Positions 46,043-55,127 are shown, counted from the stretch's first letter. The stretch: DNA of 64,000 nucleotides from an uncultured Prevotella sp. (GCA_900541575.1 UQKO01000005.1:1-64000); one strand, 5' to 3'. Notes: generated by a model not told the origin, from the letters alone. Made by a program: numbers and translations.

Positions 46043-47791
46043 TCATCTATCAATATCAGGCACCACATAGTCCACCGTACCGCCGATTGTGATCAAGTCG
46101 GCAAGCATATTGCCACGGCAAGCGGTATCCATCACGGCTACGAGGGGCAAACCTGTAGAGCGGTAGTGCAAGCGGTAAGGACTCTTATCGCCCTTGCTCT
46201 CGATAAATACCCCCATGCGGCCACGGCTACCTTCCACTTCGCTGAAGAAAGTACCCACAGGAAGCTTGATGATAGGCTTCATCTTCTCCTGATAGCTGCC
46301 TTCGGGAATATTGTCGATGAGTTGCTCTATGATATTGAGACTCTCTAAGATTTCATCCATACGGATCATGTAACGAGCGAAGCTATCGCCCTCTGTACGT
46401 ACCACCTCGTTGAACTGTACGCGGTCGTAAGCAGCGTAAGGACGAATCTTACGCAAGTCGTTGTGCCATCCTGAAGCACGTCCTGTACCCCCCGTACAAC
46501 CAAAGGATATCACCTGCTCCTTAGTGAGCACGCCTACCCCCTTCGAACGGTTTTGGAAAATCACGTTGCCAGTGAAGATATCGTGGTATTCCTTGATATT
46601 CTTACGCATGGTTGTGATAAATTCCTTCACACGCTTCTGGAAGTTGGGGTGGATATCATAAGTCACACCGCCGATGGTGTTGTAATTCAGGATCAAGCGT
46701 CCGCCGCAAGTTTCCTCGAAGATGTCGAGAATCTTCTCACGATCGCGGAATGCATAGAGGAAGGCGGTGGTTGCACCGAGGTCCTGACACAGACAGCCAA
46801 AGAAAAGAATGTGAGAGTCAATACGCTGGAGTTCGTCCATGATGGTACGGATCACCTTCACTCTGTCGCTCACCTCTACGCCCATGGCCTGTTCGATACA
46901 CATACACAATGCGTGACGATTCTGCATTGCACCGAGATAGTCCAAACGGTCGGTCAGAGCCAACGTCTGCGGATAAGTCATCTTCTCGCTAATCTTCTCC
47001 ACGCCACGGTGGATATAGCCCAAGATGGGGTCTACCTTGCGGATAGTCTCACCCTCGAGGTCAACGCGGAAGTGGAGCACACCGTGAGTAGAGGGGTGCT
47101 GCGGACCAATGTTCACCACATAGTCGTCATCGCCGAAGATCTGATGCTCAACCTTTTGGATCGAGCCATCCTGCTGGAGCTGATATTCATAAGTCACGTC
47201 GGCCAACGGTTCGTTGGTCATATGCTGCGGATCGAAGGGATTGTCCTTCTCGGGATCGTTATCCTTACGGAAAGGATAGCCCACCCAATCTTCGCGCATA
47301 AAGAGACGACGCATGTCGGGATGGTTGGTAAAGATGATGCCATAGTAGTCGAACACTTCGCGTTCGTATACATTGGCAATATCCCAAAGGTCGCTCACCG
47401 AGGGAATCATCGGATTCTCGCGATCCATCACGACGCACTTTACGCAAGCCTGCTTGTGGTTGATGGTATTTTCGAGTTGGTAGACCACACCGATACCATC
47501 TTCCATCCAGTCCTCACCCACGAGGTTGAGCAGGAAGTCCATGCCCTCTTCGTCGTGTAAGCGCTTCATCTCAGCGTGCAGATTGGCAGCTTCGATAAGG
47601 GTAGGCTTCAGTTCGTTTACGGCAGGCTTAGCAGGAGCTGCTGCCGGACGTGCGGCGGCAGGACGAGCCACGGCAGGCTTTGTTCCTGCTGCAGGTGCAG
47701 CGGGCTGCTGTGCCTGGGCTGCTGCGGGTGCTGCAGGCTTCTGTGCCTCAGCGCCCTGCTCTTTAGCTGTAGGATTCAATTCTTCGCTCAT
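46043..47791 (-). CDS. nuoCD: fused NADH-quinone oxidoreductase subunit C/D
   Basis: A 582-residue fusion. Residues about 65-190 are the NuoC domain (ANVYEREVFDYYGI, NHPDMRRLFMREDW) and residues about 205-582 the NuoD domain (NIGPQHPSTHGVLHFRV, SFGCTGGTGRASGW), which forms the quinone site with subunit B. The C/D fusion is common in this phylum. The first 58 residues are unusual: a low-complexity stretch rich in Ala, Pro, Lys and Gln, reminiscent of a flexible tether. The start codon overlaps the nuoB stop (ATGA), implying coupled translation. Confidence 0.95.
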   Translation of the reverse strand: MSEELNPTAKEQGAEAQKPAAPAAAQAQQPAAPAAGTKPAVARPAAARPAAAPAKPAVNELKPTLIEAANLHAEMKRLHDEEGMDFLLNLVGEDWMEDGIGVVYQLENTINHKQACVKCVVMDRENPMIPSVSDLWDIANVYEREVFDYYGIIFTNHPDMRRLFMREDWVGYPFRKDNDPEKDNPFDPQHMTNEPLADVTYEYQLQQDGSIQKVEHQIFGDDDYVVNIGPQHPSTHGVLHFRVDLEGETIRKVDPILGYIHRGVEKISEKMTYPQTLALTDRLDYLGAMQNRHALCMCIEQAMGVEVSDRVKVIRTIMDELQRIDSHILFFGCLCQDLGATTAFLYAFRDREKILDIFEETCGGRLILNYNTIGGVTYDIHPNFQKRVKEFITTMRKNIKEYHDIFTGNVIFQNRSKGVGVLTKEQVISFGCTGGTGRASGWHNDLRKIRPYAAYDRVQFNEVVRTEGDSFARYMIRMDEILESLNIIEQLIDNIPEGSYQEKMKPIIKLPVGTFFSEVEGSRGRMGVFIESKGDKSPYRLHYRSTGLPLVAVMDTACRGNMLADLITIGGTVDYVVPDIDR

Positions 47792-48417
47792 GCCTCTTCT
47801 TCCTGTTTATAAATGGTTTCTTCTTTTTCTTCGGCAGCAATCTTGAAGGGATCCTTCTGCTTGCGGTTAGTTGTACCGAAGAAGTTTTCTACTTTCACAA
47901 TACGCTGCAACTGCATCATACCATAAAGGAATGCTTCGGGGCGGGGAGGACATCCAGGTACGTATACGTCGACGGGAATAATCTTGTCCACACCATTGAG
48001 CACGTGGTATGACTTCGTAAACGGTCCGCCCGAGATAGAGCAACCGCCGATAGCTACTACATACTTTGGATCGGCCATCTGGTCGTAGAGGCGACGGAGC
48101 ACCGGTGCCATCTTTGTGGTGATTGTACCACATACCAGAATCACGTCGGCCTGACGAGGTGAGTTTCGTGTCACCTCAAATCCAAAACGAGCAATATCGT
48201 AACGTGCAGCACACACGGCCATGAATTCGATACCACAGCATGAGGTAGCGAATGTTAGCGGCCAAAGAGAGTTAGAACGGCCCCAGTCGATGAGGTCGTC
48301 GAGCTTGCGCACAATGATATTCGCGCCGCCCGCATTGAGTTCTTCAACGAGCTTTTCGTAAGTTTCGTTGTCCTTGAATTCCTCGTAAGGAATCGACTTA
48401 ATTTTTGCTCTTTTCAT
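47788..48417 (-). CDS. nuoB: NADH-quinone oxidoreductase subunit B
   Basis: A 209-residue subunit that binds the terminal cluster N2. The ligands appear in order: the adjacent pair in TSCCGIEF, the Cys in GGCSISGG and the Cys in PGCPPRPEA. I start it at the ATG at 48417, which overlaps the nuoA stop as ATGA; an ATG six bases earlier (48423) is equally possible. The C-terminal 25 residues are charged (EEKEETIYKQEEEA) and appear to be a lineage-specific tail. Confidence 0.95.
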   Translation of the reverse strand: MKRAKIKSIPYEEFKDNETYEKLVEELNAGGANIIVRKLDDLIDWGRSNSLWPLTFATSCCGIEFMAVCAARYDIARFGFEVTRNSPRQADVILVCGTITTKMAPVLRRLYDQMADPKYVVAIGGCSISGGPFTKSYHVLNGVDKIIPVDVYVPGCPPRPEAFLYGMMQLQRIVKVENFFGTTNRKQKDPFKIAAEEKEETIYKQEEEA

Positions 48418-48764
48418 TGCCATTTCAACGCTCCTTTCCTCCAGGCATATGCTAAGCCTAGAACTAATATAAACAGAAAGAAGAGCACGCTCAGCAATCC
48501 AGCAGGACCGAATGAGCGCATCACGACGGCCCAAGGGAAGAGGAACATCGTTTCAACGTCGAACATCAGGAAAAGGATGGCAAAGAGGTAGTAACCTATG
48601 CGGAACTGCATCCATGAGCGTCCACGAGTAGGGATACCACATTCATAAGCTTCCTCCTTCTGAGCGTTGTAGCTTCGCGGCGAAATCAGCTTAGCCAAAA
48701 TCGTCACTACGCCTACGAACGCCAACCCTGTCAGCAATGCAGTGACAAATAAGGTAAAGTTCAT
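48414..48764 (-). CDS. nuoA: NADH-quinone oxidoreductase subunit A
   Basis: A 116-residue protein of three transmembrane helices, first gene of the operon. Signatures are KEEAYECGIPTRGRSWMQFRI, with the conserved Cys of the quinone loop, and LFLMFDVETMFLFPWAV. Translation is probably coupled to nuoB through the ATGA overlap. nuoE, nuoF and nuoG are absent from the operon, which passes from A-B-CD to H-N. Confidence 0.95.
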   Translation of the reverse strand: MNFTLFVTALLTGLAFVGVVTILAKLISPRSYNAQKEEAYECGIPTRGRSWMQFRIGYYLFAILFLMFDVETMFLFPWAVVMRSFGPAGLLSVLFFLFILVLGLAYAWRKGALKWQ

Positions 48765-49098
48765 AGCTCTTTAAATGTTATTGTTAATAATGTTATTTAT
48801 TTCGCTTTTTGTCTCAGGCTTCGCTTGTCAGGAAACTATCACTTATCTAGCTCCACGCTTTGCATTTCCGCCCTAAGACACCTGCTTCCAACGTCACCTA
48901 CGATTCCAAGAGTCTTGCCTGTGTGCAAGACGAAAAGTCCGCACTATCTAGGGCATAGGGCACCCTGACGTGCGGACACAAAAAATCAGCGAACGGACAC
49001 ACTTGTCCGCCGCTTGCAGTTGATTTTTACCAGTTGTACACTCCATGAGCGCACTCACATAGCAGCCCTTGTTCACGTTGTTTCGTCTTTTGCGAGTG
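48765..49098 (-). ncRNA. structured 5' leader of the nuo operon
   Basis: About 330 bases separate the predicted nuo promoter from nuoA. Perfect short stems include CGGACA/TGTCCG (48994-49009), GTCCGCAC/GTGCGGAC (48937-48977) and GTCTTGC/GCAAGAC (48912-48931), with GCCCTA/TAGGGC pairings also possible. No known riboswitch consensus fits. It may be a regulatory leader or an independent small RNA. Confidence 0.4.
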
Positions 49099-49129
49099 CA
49101 AAGTTAGTGCAAGGCGAGCGAAGGACAAA
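49099..49129 (-). promoter_or_regulatory. promoter of the nuo operon
   Basis: On the minus strand TTTG (49129-49126), 19 bases, then TAACTTTG (49106-49099) match the Bacteroidetes consensus TTTG-N19-TAnnTTTG exactly. Transcription would start near 49,092, leaving a 330-base leader before nuoA. Confidence 0.65.
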
Positions 49130-49234
49130 GGAAAAAACTTGTTTTTTGCTTTTCTCTTCCGAGCCACAACCTAACTTGCACAAAGTAAAAGTTTGCGCAA
49201 GACGAGCGAGAAACAAGGGAAAAACTTGTTTTTG

Positions 49235-49330
49235 ATTCAAGCTTTCTCTAAAGAAAGTCGTTTCCTTATCTCGCGGGCATGTGGTTGGGAATACTCATCT
49301 TCATTTCGGATTTAGTCAAGGCGGGCTGAA
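49235..49330 (+). repeat. 96-base interspersed repeat, copy 2
   Basis: Nearly identical to 13314-13409. It is followed within five bases by a decayed 73-base palindrome (49335-49388). Confidence 0.85.
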
Positions 49331-49334
49331 TTAT

Positions 49335-49388
49335 CGTGCAAGTCGAATGCAATCAAGCTTGCTTGAATTGCTGAGACGCAGCCGATAA
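49335..49388 (+). repeat. decayed 73-base palindromic repeat
   Basis: GTGCAAGTCGAATGC, ATCAAGCTTGCTTGAAT and CTGAGACGCAGCC match the family order; the terminal CAAAGATA boxes are not preserved. Confidence 0.65.
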
Positions 49389-49482
49389 TGGCGATAAAAG
49401 CTCGCTGAAGTTAAAAGCGAAACTTGGAATAATTATCTCTACATGGGCATTCAAGTTACGCGAAAAAGCCGTTCATGTTATC

Positions 49483-49566
49483 GTCCTTCGGTCGAAGGAC
49501 GCATGTCCTTCGGTCGAGGGACGCATGTCCTTCGGTCGGGGGACGCATGTCCTTCGGTCGAGGGAC
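49483..49566. repeat. four tandem 22-base hairpin units
   Basis: The unit GCATGTCCTTCGGTCGAGGGAC, allowing one or two changes, recurs with an exact 22-base period ending at 49500, 49522, 49544 and 49566. Each contains the palindrome GTCCTTCG/CGAAGGAC or a one-base variant. (The unit is described in parts: GCAT spacer plus GTCCTTCGGTCGAGGGAC.). Confidence 0.85.
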
Positions 49567-49963
49567 GATGACTTAGATAACGTTCTAAGAAAACTTCAAC
49601 GGCCTTTTAGTCTAACAACAATATACTTTAAGAGGACACTGCAACGCACTAGTTAACAACTACGATCAAAGTTTCAGATTCTGCCCGCTCAAGTTAAAAC
49701 CGGAACTTGTTTTTTTGACTTTCACTTCCCCATTCTGCGGACGAATCGTCTCGTATCGGCTACACACAACAGACAACAAGTCTACTCAAAAACGAGAGCA
49801 AAGTATCTCATTCCCATAAATACACTCAATAAATCCATGATAAAGCCGACGCAAAGAACACATCGCCCACAGAACGAAATATCTTGCATCTTGTAAAAAG
49901 CACCATGCACACTTTTTTATATGCGCACTTCAATCAATTTTACATCAATTGAAAGCTGTTGAT
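49567..49963. other. gene-free stretch before the permease promoter
   Basis: No coding region is supported. The stretch has a run of A- and C-rich sequence and no hairpins comparable with its flanks. Confidence 0.4.
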
Positions 49964-49994
49964 TTTGAGATTCTTTAGTTTTTTCTTACTTTTG
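49964..49994 (+). promoter_or_regulatory. promoter of the sugar permease gene
   Basis: TTTG at 49964-49967, 19 bases, TACTTTTG at 49987-49994 match the Bacteroidetes consensus exactly. Transcription would begin about 7 bases on. This rules out a translation start at 49959 and supports the ATG at 50070. Confidence 0.75.
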
Positions 49995-50069
49995 CAACTC
50001 AACTCATACTACTCCACCCTTGGATACTACGTCCAATCTGCAGAACTTCACAGAAAATCAGTCAATCCA

Positions 50070-51362
50070 ATGAATCAAAAAAGAATAAACATCGTGCAGA
50101 CGGCCGACGGACACAACTACTTGTGGCCCTATGTTTTAGTGACCTCTCTATTTTTCCTTTGGGGATTTGCCCATAGCATCCTCGATGTGCTCAACAAGCA
50201 TTTTCAGGATACACTCGGTGTGAGCAAGACTGAGTCGGCACTAGTGCAAGCCGTGGTCTATGGGGGCTACTTTCTTATGGCCTTGCCCGCTGGTCAGATA
50301 ATTCGCCGTTTGGGCTACCGAGGAGGTGTGCTCACGGGGCTTCTGCTTTATGGTATCGGTGCCTTACTATTTATCCCAGGCGGTCAACTCAATTCGTTTC
50401 CATTTTTCCTTTTCTCTCTTTTCGTTATCGGTTGCGGACTTACTTGTTTGGAGACGGCAGCCAATCCTTACGTGACGGTTCTAGGCAATCAGCACGATGC
50501 CGAGCGCCGCATCAACCTCTCGCAGTCGTTCAACGGACTAGGTTGGATTGTTGGTCCCATCGTGGGTGGTCAATTTCTCTTTGCACAACAAGCAAACCAT
50601 GCCTCCATTTCCGTTCCCTATGCCATCATCGGCATCATAGTTCTCTTTGTAGCCGCAATCTTTGTACGAGCGAAGTTACCCGAAGTGGAAGCAACAAGCA
50701 ACATTTCATCGAAAGAGTCAACCCAGCAGGGGATAAAAGAATGCACTACGAAAGATAACACACAAACGGCTGCCCACACAAAGGTAGCCCCCAGAGGTCT
50801 TTGGACTCACCGCAACTTCGTAGTGGGCATGGTAGCGCTTTTTCTCTATGTAGCAGCGCAGACAGGCATTAATAGTTTCTTTATCAACTACGTCACAGAG
50901 TTTTCAAATATGAATCGTGCTTCCGCGGCCAATCTTCTTGGGTTCGGAGCTATGGCGCTCTTCATGGTGGGCCGCATGGGCGGCAGTTGGGTTATGGCAA
51001 TCGTGCAATCTGAGCGTGTACTGCTCTGTTGCGCCCTAGGAGCTATCATAGCTATGGCCATTCTTCTCACGGGAGCGGGCAGCATGGGCATCGCAGCATT
51101 TCTACTATGCTATCTATGCGAGAGCATCATGTTTCCCACCATCTTTGCCCTAGCCCTCCGCGGTGTAGGCGAGCATACGAAGCAAGCTTCGTCGTATCTA
51201 ATCATGTGTATCGTGGGGGGCGCTGTAGCTCCTTTGCTCATGGGACTCATTGCCGATTATAGCAACATGGCGCAAGCCTTCATTGTTCCCCTCGTCTGTT
51301 TCGTAGGCATTGGTCTCTATGCACTGATGCTTCTTAAACCCTCGGCTCATGCTCAGCGATGA
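50070..51362 (+). CDS. MFS sugar permease, FucP family
   Basis: A 430-residue, 12-helix proton symporter of the fucose/glucose-galactose permease group. Family motifs are FFLWGFAHSILDVLNKHFQ, QAVVYGGYFLMALPAG, GCGLTCLETAANPYVTVLG and RINLSQSFNGLG. The polar loop between the halves (about residues 215-245) is rich in Thr, Lys and Ser. The preferred sugar (fucose, glucose, galactose or another) cannot be read with confidence. The ATG at 50070 lies 75 bases after a consensus promoter. Its last 14 bases overlap the helicase gene. Confidence 0.88.
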   Translation: MNQKRINIVQTADGHNYLWPYVLVTSLFFLWGFAHSILDVLNKHFQDTLGVSKTESALVQAVVYGGYFLMALPAGQIIRRLGYRGGVLTGLLLYGIGALLFIPGGQLNSFPFFLFSLFVIGCGLTCLETAANPYVTVLGNQHDAERRINLSQSFNGLGWIVGPIVGGQFLFAQQANHASISVPYAIIGIIVLFVAAIFVRAKLPEVEATSNISSKESTQQGIKECTTKDNTQTAAHTKVAPRGLWTHRNFVVGMVALFLYVAAQTGINSFFINYVTEFSNMNRASAANLLGFGAMALFMVGRMGGSWVMAIVQSERVLLCCALGAIIAMAILLTGAGSMGIAAFLLCYLCESIMFPTIFALALRGVGEHTKQASSYLIMCIVGGAVAPLLMGLIADYSNMAQAFIVPLVCFVGIGLYALMLLKPSAHAQR

Positions 51363-52797
51363 AATAAAAGCACTCATTGCAAAGCAGTTTAGCTTCGCCC
51401 TCACGCCGGGGCAACAACGCGCAGCCTTGCTTCTCTCCCACTTTATCTGCACCCCAAAAGCTGATGCGGCTTGCATCTTGCGCGGCTACGCGGGCACGGG
51501 CAAGACGTCGCTCGTAGGTGCACTGGTTAAAGTAATGCGAATGCTCAAGCGCGAAGTTGTGCTCCTTGCACCCACAGGGCGTGCAGCCAAGGTTTTCTCC
51601 CACCACGCTGGCGAAGCGGCCTATACCATTCATCGCATAATCTACCGCCAACAGACATTCCAAGGAGAAAGCACACGATTTTCCCTGGGCTATAACAAAC
51701 TGCGCCATGCGCTCTTCATCGTTGACGAGGCTTCCATGTTGAGTAGCGGCACAGGCTCTATGGGGCAATCACTCTTTGGAACGGGTGAACTTCTCGATGA
51801 TCTTATCCGTTATGTCTATTCGGGCGAAGGTTGTCGACTGCTCATGGTGGGCGACACGGCTCAATTACCTCCCGTAGGAGAGGAGGATAGTCCGGCGCTA
51901 AGCGATGATGTGCTTCGTGGCTATGGATTACTCGTAGGTAGCGCCGACCTTACAGAAGTGGTGCGTCAGAAAAGCCAGAGCGATGTGCTCAGCGGAGCCA
52001 CGCTTTTGCGTACATTGCTTACAGAAGAATTCAATGGCATACCCCCTATTCATACAGACAGGCATGGCGAGGTGCGTGCACTGCCAGGCACAGAACTCAT
52101 CGAGAGCCTTGTGAGCGACTATCAAGAATTTGGTTCGGACGAGGTGATTGTCGTGACACGCTCTAACAAACGTGCCAATATATACAACGAAGGCATTCGA
52201 TCGCGCATATTCGATCGTGAAGACGAACTCACCCGAGGCGATTTGATTATGGTTGTAAAGAATAATTACTTTTGGACAGCGCAACTAGCCAAGACGCTTC
52301 AAAAGGACGAAACTCTACCCTTTAATTTTATTGCCAACGGCGACACGGCGGAAGTGATTCGGGTGCGCAATGTACACGAGCAATATGGATTTCGTTTTGC
52401 CGATGCCACACTACGTTTCCCCGATTATGCCGACTTCGAAATGGATTGTCGTCTACTGCTCTCCACGCTCAAGAGTGAATCGCCATCGCTTACACGCGAG
52501 GAAAACGAACAACTCTACGAACGCATTCTGTCTGACTACCAGCACATCCCCACCAAGCGCGACCGACTCAAAGCACTGCGTCAAGATTCTTACTACAACG
52601 CACTGCAAATAAAATATGCCTATGCAGTGACTTGCCATAAAGCACAAGGCGGACAATGGGCGCGCGTCTACGTGGACCAAGGGTTCGTGCCTGCCGATGA
52701 TGCAGGAGGCCCCTATCTACGCTGGCTCTACACCGCTTTTACTCGCACCACAGAGCGCGTATATTTGATTAATTGGAAAACAAACGAAGAGGATTAA
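51349..52797 (+). CDS. RecD-like ATP-dependent DNA helicase (UvrD-type C-terminus)
   Basis: A 482-residue superfamily 1B helicase. The Walker A motif is GYAGTGKTS (about residues 46-54), motif II is LFIVDEASM, motif III GDTAQLPPVG, and the C-terminal UvrD_C_2 region has YAVTCHKAQGGQW and LYTAFTRTTERVY. Such single proteins probably act in repair or recombination, as shorter relatives of RecD2. The start lies within the permease gene (14 bases of overlap), so the two are translationally coupled. Confidence 0.9.
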   Translation: MLSDEIKALIAKQFSFALTPGQQRAALLLSHFICTPKADAACILRGYAGTGKTSLVGALVKVMRMLKREVVLLAPTGRAAKVFSHHAGEAAYTIHRIIYRQQTFQGESTRFSLGYNKLRHALFIVDEASMLSSGTGSMGQSLFGTGELLDDLIRYVYSGEGCRLLMVGDTAQLPPVGEEDSPALSDDVLRGYGLLVGSADLTEVVRQKSQSDVLSGATLLRTLLTEEFNGIPPIHTDRHGEVRALPGTELIESLVSDYQEFGSDEVIVVTRSNKRANIYNEGIRSRIFDREDELTRGDLIMVVKNNYFWTAQLAKTLQKDETLPFNFIANGDTAEVIRVRNVHEQYGFRFADATLRFPDYADFEMDCRLLLSTLKSESPSLTREENEQLYERILSDYQHIPTKRDRLKALRQDSYYNALQIKYAYAVTCHKAQGGQWARVYVDQGFVPADDAGGPYLRWLYTAFTRTTERVYLINWKTNEED

Positions 52798-53005
52798 CAA
52801 AGGTTTCAGTTTCTTGAAGTTTCACCTCTTTTACATTACTTCTCCACGACAAAAGTTCTCCTCCTTTATTGCCACTGGCGTAACCTCAATATTCCACCCT
52901 ACGTAACTTTCTGCGAAAAGGAACACTTCCTCACCCAAGCAAGCGCTTCTAGCCACGCAAACGAAAAAAGCATCCATCGCAATCAATCAACCATAAAATA
53001 TATTC

Positions 53006-53689
53006 ATGTACGCTATTATCATCAACGCTATTGCCGTCATCGTGGGCAGTGCCATTGGAGCACTGTTTAAACGTGGTATTAAAGAAAAGTATATCACCGT
53101 GCTCAACACGGCCATGGGGCTCTGTGCCATCGCCCTCGGTCTGAATGTAGCCATCGAAAGTATGCAGAAGACCCACTATCCCGCCCTATTCATCTTCTGC
53201 CTCTCTATCGGCGGACTGGTGGGCACACTGCTCAAAATGGACCAACGCATGGAACGTGCTACACGCCGCATCTCCACCACCAACCTTTCCGAAGGTATCA
53301 CCACGAGTATTCTCCTTTGCTGCGTTGGCACACTCGCCATGATGGGTCCCGTAATGAGTGCCCTCTACGATGACAACACCTACCTTATGACTGCTGCTAC
53401 ACTCAATCTCGTCACCATGATTGTGGTGGCTTCTTCCTATGGTTTTTGGGTAATGTTCACCTCCGTTGCTGTGTTTCTCTGGATGTCAATTATCTATGGC
53501 ATTGCCCTCTTGTCAAGATCATTCATCTCCGAAGAACTCATCGCCGAAGTTTCCCTTGTCGGCGGTATTCTCATCACCGCCTCAGGGTTGGGTGTGCTCC
53601 ACATTAAGGATTGTAAAACAATCAATCTTCTTCCTTCACTTCTCGTCCCTATCGTGTTTTTCGCACTAAAAGCCATTTTTTCCTTTTAA
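53006..53689 (+). CDS. DUF554 family membrane protein
   Basis: A 227-residue inner-membrane protein with about seven hydrophobic helices and the DUF554 signatures INAIAVIVGSAIGALFKRGI, TAMGLCAIALGL and a late GGILITASGLGVLHIKDCKTINLLPSL. The family has no proven function; a transport role is often assumed. The gene is monocistronic, 208 bases after the helicase gene, and converges on the LRR gene across a long inverted repeat. Confidence 0.88.
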   Translation: MYAIIINAIAVIVGSAIGALFKRGIKEKYITVLNTAMGLCAIALGLNVAIESMQKTHYPALFIFCLSIGGLVGTLLKMDQRMERATRRISTTNLSEGITTSILLCCVGTLAMMGPVMSALYDDNTYLMTAATLNLVTMIVVASSYGFWVMFTSVAVFLWMSIIYGIALLSRSFISEELIAEVSLVGGILITASGLGVLHIKDCKTINLLPSLLVPIVFFALKAIFSF

Positions 53690-53698
53690 CGAGGAATT

Positions 53699-53779
53699 TA
53701 ACAATAAAAGATGGCGCTAGGGAATCAGAGCAGTTCAAATGTAACTACTTTGATTCCCTAGCGCCATCTTTTATTGTTA
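53699..53779. terminator. 29-base perfect inverted repeat, bidirectional terminator
   Basis: The arms 53699-53727 and 53751-53779 are exactly complementary over 29 bases (starting TAACAATAAAAGATGGCG), with a 23-base loop. The sequence TTTTATTG at each outer end provides T-rich tails in both directions, between convergent genes. Confidence 0.8.
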
Positions 53780-53808
53780 TAAGAAAGAGCTAACTATTTA
53801 CTAAGGCA

Positions 53809-54609
53809 TTATTCATTATCGCCGAGGATCTGTTGCGCTTCTCCCCAATTACTGATAACATACATCTCATAAGCCGATTGAGGCACTTGAAGAATAATAT
53901 GATTATCAGAGGAAAATATGACATATTGCGCAATAAGCGGATATTCGCTCTCACTAATTAAGTTGCAGGTAGAGACTGTACCCATACCTAGAAAAGCGCC
54001 CCCACCAATCTGCTTAACTGATGCAGGAATACGCAAATGACGCAATCGAATGCATCCGTTAAAAGCAAGATCCCCCACAGACTTCACCGCATTAGGCACA
54101 TTTATCTCCTCTAAAGCAGAGCATCCACTGAAAGCTTCTGCCCCTATTTTACAAATAGTATCTGGCAAATACAGACGTTTTAGGCTCTTACAATCTCTAA
54201 ACATACAGTTCCCCACAACATTATTAACCATGTAGCATACAGATTTTTTGCGATAGTACAATCCACCATCAGCCACCAATTGAGCCTCACGCAAATCGAC
54301 ATACGCTAATTTGCCATTCGTAGCCTTTCCATCTACATCACATCCCGCCATGTCTCTTATGAGTGCTACATCGCTACTACCCACTACACCCGTCAGTTTT
54401 AAACTTGTGACTTTATATTTCAAATGTTCCCCTATAAGCTTGACAAGTTGCCCTGGGTACTCTATGTGTAGCTCTATTCGACCATTATGAGTAGCAAGAA
54501 TGGGCATTCGCATCTGCATAATCAATAGAAGCAGAAGTATATAAAAACGGCTATGTAGACTTTTCACCTCGTGTTTTCGTATCGGCTTTAGAAATTTAAA
54601 CGTCGGCAT
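53809..54609 (-). CDS. BspA-like leucine-rich-repeat protein
   Basis: A 266-residue exported protein with a hydrophobic segment near residues 24-40 (FYILLLLLIMQMRMPILA) that may be a signal sequence preceded by a basic extension. At least three BspA-type LRR_5 repeats occupy residues about 140-220: CKSLKRLYLPDTICKIGAEAF, CSALEEINVPNAVKSVGDLAF and the next. BspA-like proteins bind host proteins or other bacteria. It lacks the long repeat arrays and the C-terminal sorting domain of classical BspA. Confidence 0.82.
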   Translation of the reverse strand: MPTFKFLKPIRKHEVKSLHSRFYILLLLLIMQMRMPILATHNGRIELHIEYPGQLVKLIGEHLKYKVTSLKLTGVVGSSDVALIRDMAGCDVDGKATNGKLAYVDLREAQLVADGGLYYRKKSVCYMVNNVVGNCMFRDCKSLKRLYLPDTICKIGAEAFSGCSALEEINVPNAVKSVGDLAFNGCIRLRHLRIPASVKQIGGGAFLGMGTVSTCNLISESEYPLIAQYVIFSSDNHIILQVPQSAYEMYVISNWGEAQQILGDNE

Positions 54610-55127
54610 ATTTAATCTGTGGCTAATTCTGCAAGTTCCCCAAGCAGTCTACCCTTTAATATATTAGAAACTATGCTATATACGGAAAAAGCGCGGGAAC
54701 TTATATAGCCACTCGTCCCACGTGTATAGGTCTTCGCATCACCCTTTCAGTTTGAAACGAGCAACGCAAAGAAACCCACGCCGATATGATTTATTTTCAG
54801 CACCTAAGCATTCATAACAAACCTCTACTCTAAGAGATTCACCTCTTAGAACATGGATGCACGAATGGCTTGCATACTTTAAAATACATACCCATGGGCA
54901 TCTATCGTTGCCTTGTCTCGAAACTGAATCTGAAGTTGCGAAGTTCATACACGTCGAAACAATGCGTCAATAAACGCCTTTCCATATACGAACCCTACAC
55001 CTCCCTCTTGAAAAATCAAGACTTCGGCGAATGTTTCATCGGCAAATATACGCACTTTTTATAGTTCTACAAACTTTTTTTAAAACAAAGATGCAAAGAA
55101 CTACGTGCAAATGTACCAAAACAAACA
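54610..55127. other. gene-free stretch upstream of LRR gene
   Basis: I found no supported gene. A seven-base-pair hairpin CTAAGAG/CTCTTAG lies at about 54832-54850. The rest is AT-rich without clear signals. Confidence 0.4.

Noticed and set aside
46553..47560. A long open frame antisense to nuoCD
   Set aside because: Codon bias of the true gene creates it; its product shows no recognisable domain and the nuoCD reading is certain.
48841..48945. Resemblance to the bacterial SRP RNA tip (GGAAGCAGG) in the nuo leader
   Set aside because: The flanking pairing and the CC-GGAA-GG tetraloop stem of SRP RNA are not present; only a short motif matches.
49483..49566. Possible short CRISPR or origin iteron array
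   Set aside because: The spacing of 22 bases leaves only a constant GCAT between palindromes, and no replication gene is adjacent.
54739..55064. Short frames on both strands between the LRR gene and the phosphorylase
   Set aside because: No start signals or protein character; the region reads as non-coding.
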